From a bacterium (GTDB taxonomy: Bacteria > Pseudomonadota > Alphaproteobacteria > Acetobacterales > Acetobacteraceae), in contig JAMFRO010000022.1 of the NCBI GenBank assembly GCA_026224825.1, forward strand, positions 1 to 64,000: a stretch of 64,000 nt of DNA. Reading direction: 5' to 3'. The notes under the pieces are model-generated. The model ran no database searches, was not told the DNA's origin, and worked only from the letters and a program-made list of their open reading frames with translations. The position numbers were made by a program, and so were the translations under genes. Each line of letters starts with the position of its first letter. The first letter of the stretch is position 1. Shown in pieces: positions 17,029 to 25,512 of this stretch.

Positions 17029-17050
17029 GGGACTCAAGTATATAGTTCCC
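17029..17050. repeat. Right terminal inverted repeat of element 2
   Basis: A 22-bp arm, GGGACTCAAGTATATAGTTC plus CC, followed by the second TATTTTTA target copy (17051-17058). Confidence 0.88.
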
Positions 17051-17187
17051 TATTTTTACCTATGCCTCGTCACGAAACGGGGAAGACCGGTTTGTAACGG
17101 TGGGGCTGGTTGATGGGCTTATGGTGGCTCTGATTTGGCTCCGCCGTGAAGCTGAAATCCGGGTCATATCGTTAAGGAGAGCGCGAA

Positions 17188-17508
17188 ATGGCGAAAGAGC
17201 GGATTATGGACGGTGGAACGCTTGAGGAGATAAAGGCGCGTCTGGTGGCCGGTGAGAGCCGCTCGGACTGGGCGCGTGCGCGCGCCATGTCGCAGGAAGA
17301 GGTCGAGCGCCTGGCCGATGAGGAAGATGGGCCGTTGCCGGAGGGGTGGGAGAAGACCATCGTGCTCGGTGTACCGGAGCCGAAACAGGATGTGCATATA
17401 AGGCTGGACCCGATGGTGTTGCGCTGGTTCAAGGAACAAGGGCCGGGGTATCAGACGCGGATTAATGCGGTGCTGCGGGCGTTTGTGGAGGCGCGGGTGA
17501 AGGGGTAG
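17188..17508 (+). CDS. brnA: BrnA-family antitoxin
   Basis: A 106-residue protein. The C-terminal ribbon-helix-helix region VHIRLDPMVLRWFKEQGPGY then QTRINAVLRAFVEA is typical of BrnA antitoxins, which bind the BrnT ribonuclease and repress their own promoter. The acidic middle (EEVERLADEEDGPLPEGWE) is the probable toxin-binding part. It overlaps the 3' end of the broken brnT by 38 bp. With the toxin interrupted, BrnA is an orphan; its upstream promoter is now separated from it by the 563-bp element. Confidence 0.85.
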   Translation: MAKERIMDGGTLEEIKARLVAGESRSDWARARAMSQEEVERLADEEDGPLPEGWEKTIVLGVPEPKQDVHIRLDPMVLRWFKEQGPGYQTRINAVLRAFVEARVKG

Positions 17509-17510
17509 GT

Positions 17511-18047
17511 TTAAGTCCTGTCAACCAGGTCAAAATCCAGCGGTAAACCCTGTACCGCACTCGACCAGTAGACATTCATCACCGAAACAAGTCTCCCCTC
17601 GCGCAGGAATATATCCGGCACCCGGTTGCTGTACCCCGTCAGTTTCTTGTCGAGCTTGCCGGCAATGGTTTCAGGCTCCCGCAGCGAAAACTGAGTGGCT
17701 CTGTTCTTATATGTGCCGGTGCTGGCCACGGGCTTATCAAGATCCGTCCAGGCATAATGCCGGGCCTTGCCGAATGAGATGAACGAGAAGCCTTCCCGGT
17801 CCAGCCGCAATTCCGGTCTGGCAATCACCAGCCGTATCAGGGTGAAAGCGGCGAAGCCGCCCGGTCCCAGAATACAGCCGAGGCCAAGGCCGATATATGG
17901 GAGCGGGCTGGGGGGCACGAGCCGCCACAGGCCATAAATTGCTACGGCAAACCCGCCGAGAATAACGGCATAGTCAAAGCCGGAAGGGGTTGGCCGCAAC
18001 ACGCGCGTATCCGCATCGCCGCTGGGCATTTCATTTTGTAGTGGCAT
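17511..18047 (-). CDS. Hypothetical membrane protein with two TM helices
   Basis: A 178-residue protein. After a short polar N-terminus, two hydrophobic segments at about 25-45 (YAVILGGFAVAIYGLW) and 50-75 (YIGLGLGCILGPGGFAAFTL) are followed by a soluble C-terminal domain with LRLDREGFSFISFGKARHYAW. This layout resembles two-TM proteins with a PH-like cytoplasmic domain, but the family is not recognised. The ATG at 18047 has AGGAG six bases upstream. It is convergent with brnA. Confidence 0.55.
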   Translation of the reverse strand: MPLQNEMPSGDADTRVLRPTPSGFDYAVILGGFAVAIYGLWRLVPPSPLPYIGLGLGCILGPGGFAAFTLIRLVIARPELRLDREGFSFISFGKARHYAWTDLDKPVASTGTYKNRATQFSLREPETIAGKLDKKLTGYSNRVPDIFLREGRLVSVMNVYWSSAVQGLPLDFDLVDRT

Positions 18048-18114
18048 CGCCGGCTCCTGGCCGCAGTATCGTAACAATCTAGGTGGTTCGGCCGGTCAGG
18101 ACAAGCTGGCGGTA

Positions 18115-19443
18115 TTAGGCCTCCTCGTCTTCGTCTTCTTCCTCTAAGCCGAATTGCTGGGCTTCTTCGTCGTATTCGAAAATCTCGGCGTAGCGGCCCC
18201 AGGAGATTACCGCCCTTAGGGTTTCTTCGGCGTATTCGGGGGACATGTGGTCTTCCAGTTCGTCGCGGAAGCGGACGGCGGAGGCGCGGTGGTTGCTGCG
18301 TTGGTCTATGACGGCGCGGATGGCGCCGACCAGGGGGACGTGGGCGCGCAGGGCTTCGGCGAAAATCTCTTTGCGGTCTTCGGTTTCGGCGTCGGCGAAT
18401 TTGCGGCCTGTGTCGGTGAGGAACAGGTCGCCTTCTTCCAGCCGGGCGAAGCCTAGGAGTTGGAGCGTTTCGCCTAGGGGGAGTAGTTCGTCGACTTCGA
18501 ATTGCAGGGCTGCGGCGAGGGCCGGTAGATCGGCGCGGCCGTGGTAGGGCGGGCCGGAGAGGGTTTCGATGAGCCCGGCCATGAGGTTGGTGCTGACGGG
18601 GTACAGAGGTGTGGCGAAGCCTGAGGGGGCTGTCGCGGCGGGTGCATGCACCGCTGTTGCCGTGCGGCGGGTCATGATGCCGTAGATGTCGTCCACCTGC
18701 TGGCGGAAAGCGGGATCGAAACGGTTGCGCGGGTGGGGGAAGGGGACTTTCAGCTCATGCGCGACGCGGCCGGGGTTGGAGGAGAACACCAGGATGCGGT
18801 CGGCCATGAGCACCGCTTCCTCGATGTTATGGGTGACGATGAGGATGGATTTTATGGGGAGTTTTTTTTCCATCCAGAGGTCGATCAAATCGGTGCGCAG
18901 GGTTTCGGCGGTCAGCACGTCCAGAGCGGAGAAGGGTTCGTCCATCAGCAGGAGGTCGGGGTGGACGACGAGGGCGCGGGCGAGGCCGACGCGCTGGCGC
19001 ATGCCGCCAGAGAGCTCCTTGGGGTAGGCGGTGTCGTAGCCGCCGAGGCCGATGAGATCGATGGCTTCTTCCGAGCGTTCCTCGCGGTCGTCGCGGCCGA
19101 CGCCCAGGGCTTCGAGGCCGAGCTGGACGTTTTCCTGCACTGTAAGCCAGGGGAAGAGGGCGAAGCTTTGGAAGACCATGGCCACGCCCTCGGCTGGGCC
19201 TTTGAGGTCCTTGCCGCGCCATTTTACTTCGCCGGAGGTGGGTTTCAGCAGGCCGGAGACGATGCGCAGCAAAGTGGATTTGCCCGAGCCGGAGCGGCCG
19301 AGGAGGGCGACGATCTCGCCTTCGTTCAGGGTGAGGTCGACATTGTCGAGCACCACGAGATCCGCGCTGGCTTCCTTATGGTAGGCCTGGCGGCAGTTGC
19401 GGATGGTAACCAATGGCTGAGCGGGGGGCTGGGTCTGGTCCAT
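18115..19443 (-). CDS. ABC transporter ATP-binding protein (nitrate/sulfonate type) with C-terminal AAA-associated domain
   Basis: A 442-residue ATPase. Walker A is GRSGSGKST near residue 49, the signature is LSGGMRQRVGLARAL and Walker B is DLLLMDEPFSALD. The first ~260 residues match the NrtD/SsuB/TauB class of importers. The remaining ~180 residues form a winged-helix-like AAA-associated C-terminal domain found in a subset of these proteins, ending in a very acidic tail (LEEEDEDEEA). It is 4 bp from the permease gene. No substrate-binding protein is encoded nearby, so the substrate is unknown. Confidence 0.88.
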   Translation of the reverse strand: MDQTQPPAQPLVTIRNCRQAYHKEASADLVVLDNVDLTLNEGEIVALLGRSGSGKSTLLRIVSGLLKPTSGEVKWRGKDLKGPAEGVAMVFQSFALFPWLTVQENVQLGLEALGVGRDDREERSEEAIDLIGLGGYDTAYPKELSGGMRQRVGLARALVVHPDLLLMDEPFSALDVLTAETLRTDLIDLWMEKKLPIKSILIVTHNIEEAVLMADRILVFSSNPGRVAHELKVPFPHPRNRFDPAFRQQVDDIYGIMTRRTATAVHAPAATAPSGFATPLYPVSTNLMAGLIETLSGPPYHGRADLPALAAALQFEVDELLPLGETLQLLGFARLEEGDLFLTDTGRKFADAETEDRKEIFAEALRAHVPLVGAIRAVIDQRSNHRASAVRFRDELEDHMSPEYAEETLRAVISWGRYAEIFEYDEEAQQFGLEEEDEDEEA

Positions 19444-19447
19444 GATA

Positions 19448-21175
19448 TTACCCTAGCGTTGTGCGGCGTGTGGCGTAGGCAAAGAGCGGGCGCCACAAAA
19501 TGCGGTTGAAGGTGATGACGTAGGCCGACATGACGACGACGCCGAGTACGACGCGCGCTGTGTCGCCGTTGTTGGTGGCCTGGGCGATGTAGGCGCCGAG
19601 CCCGTGTGCGACGAGGTTATGGCTGCCCCAGCTCGCTACCTCGGCGACGATGGAGGCGTTCCACGCGCCGCCGGAAGCCGTGAGGGCGCCGGTGATGAAA
19701 TAGGGCAGGATGCCGGGGATCATCACTTTGCGCCACCACAGCCAGCCGCGGATGTGGAAGTTGGCCACTGCCTCTTTCATGTCGCCGGGGAAGGCGGCGG
19801 CGCCGGCGATGACGTTGAACAGCACGTACCATTGCGTGCCGATGAGCATGAGCGGTGTTAGCCAGATATCCGGGCTGACGTGGAAATGCACGATGAGCAG
19901 GACCACGGGCGGGAACAGCAGGTTGGCGGGGAAGGCGGCGAGGAATTGCGCGATGGGCTGGGCGATGCGCGTGGCTTTGGGACGCAGGCCGATCCATACG
20001 CCGATGGGCACCCAGATGATGGCGGCGATGACCATAAGCACGATGACGCGCAGCAGGGTGTAGGCGCCCATGAGCAAGGCGGTGCCGAGGTCGCTCCAAT
20101 GCAGGGAGCCGGAGACGAATACCCAGATCTTCCAGGCGGCAAAGGCGGCGGTGAGAGTGATGAGGGTGAACCAGATGGTGTCGACCAGTTTTGAAGGGGC
20201 TGCGTTTTCATCCACCTGATGGCGGACCGGCAGGGCCAGGCGCAGGCGGGTGAGGGCGCGCATCCATTCGCTGAGCACATCGCCGATGTCCTGGAAGATG
20301 GCCGTGCGGCGCAGCAGTTTCAGCATCCAGGGTTCGGGGATGGTGATGGTTGATGTGGTTTCGAAACGGAATTTGCCGGACCAGGCGACCAGCGGGCGGA
20401 ATAGGAGCTGGTCGTAGAGCAGGATGACCACGAGCATGGCGATGATGGCGTAGAAGATGGCTTTGAGGTTCTCCTGGGCCAGCGCCGTGGCCACGTAGGA
20501 GCCGATGCCGGGGAGGGTGAAGTTGGTGTTGCCGACTGTCACCGCCTCGGAGGCCACCACGAAGAACCAGCCGCCGGACATGGAGAGCATGGTGTTCCAG
20601 ACGAGGCCGGGCATGGCGAAGGGGACGTCCAGGCGCCAGAATTTCTGCCAGGCGGAGAGGCGGAAGGAGCGGGAGGCTTCCTGGAGGTCAGCGGGGAGGG
20701 TGGTGAGGGATTGGTAGAAGCTGAAGGCCATGTTCCAGGCCTGGCTGGTGAAGATGACGAACACCGAGGCCAACTCCGCGCCCAGCACTTTGCCGGGGAA
20801 GAGGCCGAGGAAGAATACGGTGGTGAAGGTGAGGAAGCCGAGGATGGGGACGGACTGCAGGATGTCCAGGATGGGGATGAGGACCATGCCGGCGCGGCGC
20901 GATTTGGCGGCCAAAGTGGCGTAGGTGAAGGTGAACAGCAGCGAGAAGGCCAAGGCCGCGAACATGCGCGCGGTGGAGCGCAAGGCGTAATAAGGCAGCC
21001 ACATCGGGTCCAGGTGGATGGGGGTGTTCTGGATGCTGGCGATGGGTATGGCGATGGTGCCGCGCCCGACGCCGACCAGGGCAATGAGAAGTCCCATGAC
21101 GAGGAGCAGCGCGGCCCCGTCCCAGCGGTTTGGCAGACGGCGCCCGGCCAGGGCAGTGGGGGTGTAATTGCTCAT
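19448..21175 (-). CDS. ABC transporter permease with two fused permease domains
   Basis: A 575-residue membrane protein containing two binding-protein-dependent permease domains in tandem, roughly residues 70-265 and 350-560, each with about 5-6 membrane helices and an EAA-like loop (LQEASRSFRLSAWQKFWRL and MKEAVANFHIRGWLWWRKV). One chain therefore supplies both halves of the channel. It pairs with the ATPase 4 bp downstream. The start at 21175 is preferred over an ATG five codons upstream because AGGCGG lies before it. Confidence 0.85.
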   Translation of the reverse strand: MSNYTPTALAGRRLPNRWDGAALLLVMGLLIALVGVGRGTIAIPIASIQNTPIHLDPMWLPYYALRSTARMFAALAFSLLFTFTYATLAAKSRRAGMVLIPILDILQSVPILGFLTFTTVFFLGLFPGKVLGAELASVFVIFTSQAWNMAFSFYQSLTTLPADLQEASRSFRLSAWQKFWRLDVPFAMPGLVWNTMLSMSGGWFFVVASEAVTVGNTNFTLPGIGSYVATALAQENLKAIFYAIIAMLVVILLYDQLLFRPLVAWSGKFRFETTSTITIPEPWMLKLLRRTAIFQDIGDVLSEWMRALTRLRLALPVRHQVDENAAPSKLVDTIWFTLITLTAAFAAWKIWVFVSGSLHWSDLGTALLMGAYTLLRVIVLMVIAAIIWVPIGVWIGLRPKATRIAQPIAQFLAAFPANLLFPPVVLLIVHFHVSPDIWLTPLMLIGTQWYVLFNVIAGAAAFPGDMKEAVANFHIRGWLWWRKVMIPGILPYFITGALTASGGAWNASIVAEVASWGSHNLVAHGLGAYIAQATNNGDTARVVLGVVVMSAYVITFNRILWRPLFAYATRRTTLG

Positions 21176-21255
21176 CAAGCCGCCTGGCATTGGGTCTGTG
21201 TTAACCCCCCTTAGAGAGGGTGAGCGGCTTTGTCACCCCGTGCGGGGTTGCGCTT

Positions 21256-22032
21256 TTATGACAGTTCGGCGGGGTTTGTTTGGGGGATGCCGCGGCTGTC
21301 TATGGCGGTGACAGGGCGGAGTGACAATGCGTTACCGGCGAAGATGGCTTCGGCCTGGAATAATTGCTCGGGCGTGAGGCGGGCTTCTCTCACGCGCCCG
21401 GCCTCCAGCAATTTGGCGCGCCGGATGCCGGGCAGGGCGCCATCCGCTACCGGGGGGGTGAGCCAGGTGCCGCCCAGACGCACGAAGAGGTTGGCGGCGC
21501 TGGTTTCGGCGATGAAGCCTTGGGTGTTGAGCAGTAGGGCGTCATCGGCGCCTGCCTCGGCGGCCTGGATGCGGGCCAGTATGCCGGGGAGGTAGTTCAG
21601 GGTTTTCAAGGCGCTCAGGGGGGAGGTTTCGTCGCGCCGGATGGTGGATGTGATGAGGCGCAAGGGGCCGCCGGGGGGGAGTGGGGCTGTGGTGATGAGG
21701 ATTGTGGGGGTGGGGGATTCAGGGGGGAGTAGTCCGCGCGGGGCTGGGCCACGGGTGAGGGTGAGGCGCAGGGCGGCGTTTTGCAGCGCATTGGTTGCCA
21801 GTAGCGCGCGTGTGGCAGTCTCCAACGCCGGTAGGGAAAGCGGTAGGGGAATACGCAGGAGGGCGGCGCCGTTGGTGAGGCGGGCGTAATGGCGGGGCAG
21901 GTCTGGGATTGTGCCGTTTTGCGCTGCCATGGTCTCGAACAACCCGTCGCCCAGGAGCAGGCCGCGATCCGCCGGGTCGATCCGTGCCGCCGCTGCTGGG
22001 AGCAATGCGCCGTTGAGCCAGATATTATCCAT
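21256..22032 (-). CDS. pabC: Aminotransferase class IV, probable 4-amino-4-deoxychorismate lyase
   Basis: A 258-residue PLP fold-type IV enzyme. Motifs are LLGDGLFETMAAQNG at about 27-41, the PLP-lysine region SALKTLNYLPGILA, and FIAETSAANLFVRL. Its gene overlaps the pabB stop by 8 bp, which argues for ADC lyase (release of pyruvate to give p-aminobenzoate for folate) rather than branched-chain aminotransferase. The sequence alone does not fully separate these. Confidence 0.82.
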   Translation of the reverse strand: MDNIWLNGALLPAAAARIDPADRGLLLGDGLFETMAAQNGTIPDLPRHYARLTNGAALLRIPLPLSLPALETATRALLATNALQNAALRLTLTRGPAPRGLLPPESPTPTILITTAPLPPGGPLRLITSTIRRDETSPLSALKTLNYLPGILARIQAAEAGADDALLLNTQGFIAETSAANLFVRLGGTWLTPPVADGALPGIRRAKLLEAGRVREARLTPEQLFQAEAIFAGNALSLRPVTAIDSRGIPQTNPAELS

Positions 22033-23320
22033 GCCCGAGGGCCAGGAGGGGGGAGATTTTCAGCATGGCTTCCTCGTATTCGGCGGGGGCGGATGAATCC
22101 CAGGTGATGCCACCGCCGGCCTGGGCGTAGAGTGTGTTTGCCGTGGCGGTGATGGTGCGGATGATGATGGCACTATCCATGGCGCCATCAAAGCCGATCC
22201 AGGCCAGGGTGCCGCAATAGGCGCCGCGCGGGGCTGGTTCCAGCTCGTCGATGATCTGCATGGCGCGGCGTTTGGGGGCGCCGGTGATGGAGCCGCCGGG
22301 GAGGGTGGCTGCCAGCAGGTCGAACGCATCCAGCCCGGGGCGGAGTTGGCCGGTGACGGCGGAGACCAGGTGATGGGCCTGGGCGAAGCTCTCGACCGCG
22401 AAGAGTTCCGGGACGGTGATGGAGCCGATGGCGCAGACCTGGCCGAGGTCGTGGCGGAGCAGATCGGTGATCATGAGGTTTTCGGCCCGCTCTTTGGGGT
22501 TTTGCGACAGGGCGCGCGCGGCGGCGGCGTCCAAGGCGGGGTCCGGGTGGCGGGCGGCGGTGCCTTTGATGGGGCGGGTTTCGACGCGCCCATCCGCGTG
22601 CAGGCGGATGAAGCGCTCGGGGGAGGCGCTGACGAGGCCGTAATGCCCGGCATCGATACAGGCGGCAAAGGGGGCGGGGCTTAGGGCGCGTAATGCCATG
22701 TGCAAGGCGGGGAGGGTGGCTTGGGGCGGGCGGGGGGTTGTGAAGCGAAAGGTGAAGTTGGCCTGATATACGTCGCCTGCCGCGATATAATCGCGCAGGC
22801 GCTCGTGCCCGGCGAGATAGGCGTCCCGGCCCATTTCCGCATGCCAATCCAGGGATGGCAGAGGCAGTGCTGCGGCCGGAACGGCGAGCCGTGCTGCAAT
22901 TTCCACCAGGCGTTCCCGCGGGCCCAGATAATGCAGGCGTTGTGTGGTGTGATCGAACCCCAGCAGCGTGGTGTACAGGCCGAACCAGCCGGGGGGGAGG
23001 CCTTGCATGGGGGGATGCCGGCTATCCACCCCGGCGCAAACGCGCGCGGCATCATAGCCGATCCAACCCACCGCGCCGCCTTTGAAGGGGAAGGGCCAAT
23101 TCGGCAGAGGTGCTGGCTGGTGCGCTGCCATCCAGTTGCGCAATGCTGTGTAGGGGGCTTCCGCCAGTACCAGGGTGGCTTGCGGTGCCAGGCAGAGGTA
23201 ACTTACACAGGCCCGGGCATCGCCCGTGGCGGAGCTGTCCAGAAACGCCACGCCTGGCCCGGACAGCGCCAGAAATGCGGCCTCCGGCGCAACCCAGGTG
23301 AGTTCCGTGGCGATGATCAT
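22025..23320 (-). CDS. pabB: Aminodeoxychorismate synthase component I
   Basis: A 431-residue chorismate-binding enzyme of the TrpE/PabB family. The catalytic motif ETRPIKGTAARH has the lysine that marks PabB rather than anthranilate synthase. Further motifs are NLMITDLLRHDLGQVC and LPGGSITGAPKRRAMQII. It makes 4-amino-4-deoxychorismate for folate synthesis and overlaps pabC by 8 bp. ATG 23320 is given; an in-frame ATG at 23368 would add 16 low-complexity residues, and neither has a strong ribosome site. Confidence 0.9.
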   Translation of the reverse strand: MIIATELTWVAPEAAFLALSGPGVAFLDSSATGDARACVSYLCLAPQATLVLAEAPYTALRNWMAAHQPAPLPNWPFPFKGGAVGWIGYDAARVCAGVDSRHPPMQGLPPGWFGLYTTLLGFDHTTQRLHYLGPRERLVEIAARLAVPAAALPLPSLDWHAEMGRDAYLAGHERLRDYIAAGDVYQANFTFRFTTPRPPQATLPALHMALRALSPAPFAACIDAGHYGLVSASPERFIRLHADGRVETRPIKGTAARHPDPALDAAAARALSQNPKERAENLMITDLLRHDLGQVCAIGSITVPELFAVESFAQAHHLVSAVTGQLRPGLDAFDLLAATLPGGSITGAPKRRAMQIIDELEPAPRGAYCGTLAWIGFDGAMDSAIIIRTITATANTLYAQAGGGITWDSSAPAEYEEAMLKISPLLALGHG

Positions 23321-23432
23321 GCGCCGCTTTTGGCCGCGCGCGGCGGGGGCCGCAAGCGGCTGCGCCATTTAACGTAGGGGATTTATCTTAAGTCCAGGCT
23401 ATCATGGGCTGACTTAGCCAAGGAGAAGCAGG

Positions 23433-24491
23433 ATGATGCGGGTGTTGCGCGGAATTTTTGCGGGATTTGACCATGGCACCCGGCTGCGGCTCGCCGGGCT
23501 CTACGGGTTTCTCACCCTTGCCAATGTCGCCCTCTGGGGCATCGCCTTTGCCGTATTCCACCATTACCCGATACTGCTGGGCACGGCTTTCCTCGCCTAT
23601 AGTTTCGGCCTGCGCCATGCGGTGGATGCCGATCATATCGCCGCCATCGACAATGTGACGCGCAAGCTGATGCAGCAGGGGCAGCGCCCGGTGGGGGTTG
23701 GGTTCTTCTTCTCTCTTGGTCATTCCACCATCGTCTTCGGCCTGTCGGCGGCGGTGGCCATTACCTCCGTCGCCATCAAGAACCGTTTCACCGCCATCGA
23801 GGGATTCGGTGACATTGCCGGTACGCTGATCTCGGCTGTGTTCCTGCTGGCCATTGCCATCGTCAATATCATCATCCTCGCCTCCATCATCGCAACCTTC
23901 CGGCGCGTAAAAGCCGGGGGTGTGTATTCCGATGAGGATCTGGACATTCTGCTGTCGCAACGCGGGTTTTTCGGCCGCATCTTCCGCGCTTTGTTTTCGC
24001 TCGTCGGCCATAGCTGGCACATGTACCCCATCGGCGTCCTGTTCGGCCTCGGTTTCGATACCGCGACGGAGGTGGGCCTGCTCGGCATCTCCGCCGCCGA
24101 GGCCTCGCACGGCCTGCCCATCTGGTCGATCATGCTCTTCCCCGCCCTCTTCACCGCCGGCATGGCGCTGGTCGATACAACCGACAGCATCCTCATGCTC
24201 GGCGCCTATGGCTGGGCCTTTGCCAAACCGATGCGGAAGTTATTTTACAATATCACCATTACCACCGTCTCGGTGCTGGTAGCGCTGATTATTGGCGGGT
24301 TGGAGGGGTTGGGGCTGGTGCAGGCACGGCATAATTTGTCGGGCATGTTCTGGGATGGTGTGGCGGCGCTTAACAATCATTTCGGCATGCTCGGCTATGT
24401 CATCATCGGCATTTTTGTGGCGAGCTGGGCGGTGGCCGTATTGGTATATAAAGCCGGGCGCTATGATGAATTGCCGGTGCGGCTGGAGTGA
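23433..24491 (+). CDS. NiCoT-family nickel/cobalt permease (HoxN/NixA)
   Basis: A 352-residue inner-membrane protein with about eight helices. The NiCoT signature LRHAVDADHIAAIDNVTR (H-x4-D-H metal motif) is in helix II, FFFSLGHSTIV in helix III, and LGFDTATEVGLLG follows. These permeases take up Ni2+ and/or Co2+ with high affinity. AAGGAG precedes the ATG pair. No cobalamin or NikR site is evident in the 110-bp upstream region. It is convergent with the methyltransferase gene, whose stop is adjacent, with no gap. Confidence 0.93.
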   Translation: MMRVLRGIFAGFDHGTRLRLAGLYGFLTLANVALWGIAFAVFHHYPILLGTAFLAYSFGLRHAVDADHIAAIDNVTRKLMQQGQRPVGVGFFFSLGHSTIVFGLSAAVAITSVAIKNRFTAIEGFGDIAGTLISAVFLLAIAIVNIIILASIIATFRRVKAGGVYSDEDLDILLSQRGFFGRIFRALFSLVGHSWHMYPIGVLFGLGFDTATEVGLLGISAAEASHGLPIWSIMLFPALFTAGMALVDTTDSILMLGAYGWAFAKPMRKLFYNITITTVSVLVALIIGGLEGLGLVQARHNLSGMFWDGVAALNNHFGMLGYVIIGIFVASWAVAVLVYKAGRYDELPVRLE

Positions 24492-25472
24492 TCAGGGCAG
24501 AAGGGCCGGGTTGCGCCAGCCTTGGACGCCGTCCACGGTGACGTGAGGTGCTGGGGTTAGTGCCAGTATGGCGGGGCGCTCCATTTCCAAAACCCACCCC
24601 GCGCCCAGCAGCAGTTCGAACAGACGGCCTTCGATACTGCGTGAATGTGTGCCGATGACGATATAGGCGACGCGGCGGGTAAGCTCTGTGACGCAGCCGG
24701 AGATGAAATCGGCTTCGCCGCCCTGGATGTCGATGTGCAGCAGGTCGATTTGTTTGCCGGGGGCTACATCCGCGAGGGCGATCATTGGCAGGATGTCGTG
24801 GCTTTTGGCTTTTATGGCGGTTTGCTGCTCGGCTTGCGTTGCGCCGAAGATGGGTTCCAGCCCCCAATCGCCACCGGCGTGAGACTGGCGCGGGAATAAT
24901 GCGGTGCCGTTGGTTGCGGCGGCGATGCCGTGGTGCAAGGTGACCTGCTCGGGCGTAAAACCATTGGTGGCGGTGGATTCGCGGGCGAAGCCGATGTGCC
25001 CCTCATCGCCCTCCACCCCGACGAGATGCACCGCGCGCCCGGCGTTGCGCGCCGCCGTGCCGGCGATGTTAAGCCAGCAGCCCCACCCGCAGCCGAGTTC
25101 CACAACGGTGAAGCGTTTTTTTGACAGCTCCACGGCGCGTAAGACGGAGGCGAACTCGGCGATGTCGGCATGCCAGTTGGCGGGGATTGGTGTGCCTTCC
25201 ACCTCTCCGGCGCGCGCCGCCAGCACTGACGGTACGAATTTGGGATCGATTTTTACGCCCAGAAAATTCGTGAGATAGGCAGGTGTTGCCTGCACACCCT
25301 CCACCGCATGGCGCTGGATGGTTCCGATGGCGTCAAAAACCGTGTGGTAGTGGAAAAACGCACCCGGCACGATGTCACGCAACTGCGCATTCTCCGCCAG
25401 CAACGCCCGGCGGGCGTACCAAAGCTGTCGCAGTGGCGGGAATTTCAGGGCCAGGCGTTTCAGAAACTGCAT
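24492..25472 (-). CDS. SAM-dependent methyltransferase-like protein (FkbM-type fold)
   Basis: A 326-residue protein with a SAM-binding core from about 110: VVELGCGWGCWLNIAGTAA, the acidic loop VGVEGDEGHIGFA, and the later stretch IDLLHIDIQGGEADFI typical of FkbM-like methyltransferases. The N-terminal ~40 residues are basic and may be helical. Similar proteins are often linked to surface polysaccharide or lipid modification, but the substrate is unknown. ATG 25472 has AAGGA upstream; a longer frame would overlap dut. Confidence 0.72.
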   Translation of the reverse strand: MQFLKRLALKFPPLRQLWYARRALLAENAQLRDIVPGAFFHYHTVFDAIGTIQRHAVEGVQATPAYLTNFLGVKIDPKFVPSVLAARAGEVEGTPIPANWHADIAEFASVLRAVELSKKRFTVVELGCGWGCWLNIAGTAARNAGRAVHLVGVEGDEGHIGFARESTATNGFTPEQVTLHHGIAAATNGTALFPRQSHAGGDWGLEPIFGATQAEQQTAIKAKSHDILPMIALADVAPGKQIDLLHIDIQGGEADFISGCVTELTRRVAYIVIGTHSRSIEGRLFELLLGAGWVLEMERPAILALTPAPHVTVDGVQGWRNPALLP

Positions 25473-25512
25473 TGGGGGTCCTTGGTTTTGATTTTTGATG
25501 CCCGCCGGCGGC

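Larger units (their letters stand above)
16488..17050. mobile_element. Transposase-less inverted-repeat element 2 (563 bp) carrying one gene, inserted in brnT
   Basis: The left arm 16488-16509 begins GGGAACTATATATTTGACT. The right arm 17029-17050 is its reverse complement with 20 of 22 matches. Exact 8-bp direct repeats TATTTTTA flank it (16480-16487 and 17051-17058). One cargo gene (16607-16996) is inside and there is no transposase. The arms match those of element 1 (3375-4075) at 15 of the first 19 positions, and both elements duplicate 8 bp of AT-rich target, so they probably share a mobilising enzyme encoded elsewhere. Confidence 0.88.
16385..17225 (+). pseudogene. brnT: BrnT-family ribonuclease toxin gene, split by element 2
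   Basis: The 5' part (16385-16487) encodes KYVWDHAKRDSNLAKHGLDF then MDGIMLFDGRPIF. The 3' part (17051-17225) continues FTYASSRNGEDRFVTVGLVD, then GLMVALIWLRREAEI and RVISLRRARNGERADY before a stop. Together these form a typical BrnT toxin of about 90 residues (DPAKR/HGLDF start, RRAR near the end). Element 2 sits between them with an 8-bp duplication, and deleting it with one copy restores the frame exactly. As it stands, the 5' fragment reads into the element and stops at 16502. The 3' part overlaps brnA by 38 bp, the usual brnTA arrangement. The start codon is GTG. Confidence 0.85.

Noticed and set aside
17188-17508. Complete, functional brnTA system
   Set aside because: Only brnA is intact; the toxin reading frame is interrupted by element 2.
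23369-23432. Cobalamin or nickel-responsive regulatory element before the NiCoT permease
   Set aside because: The upstream region is too short and lacks a recognisable B12-box or NikR-like palindrome.
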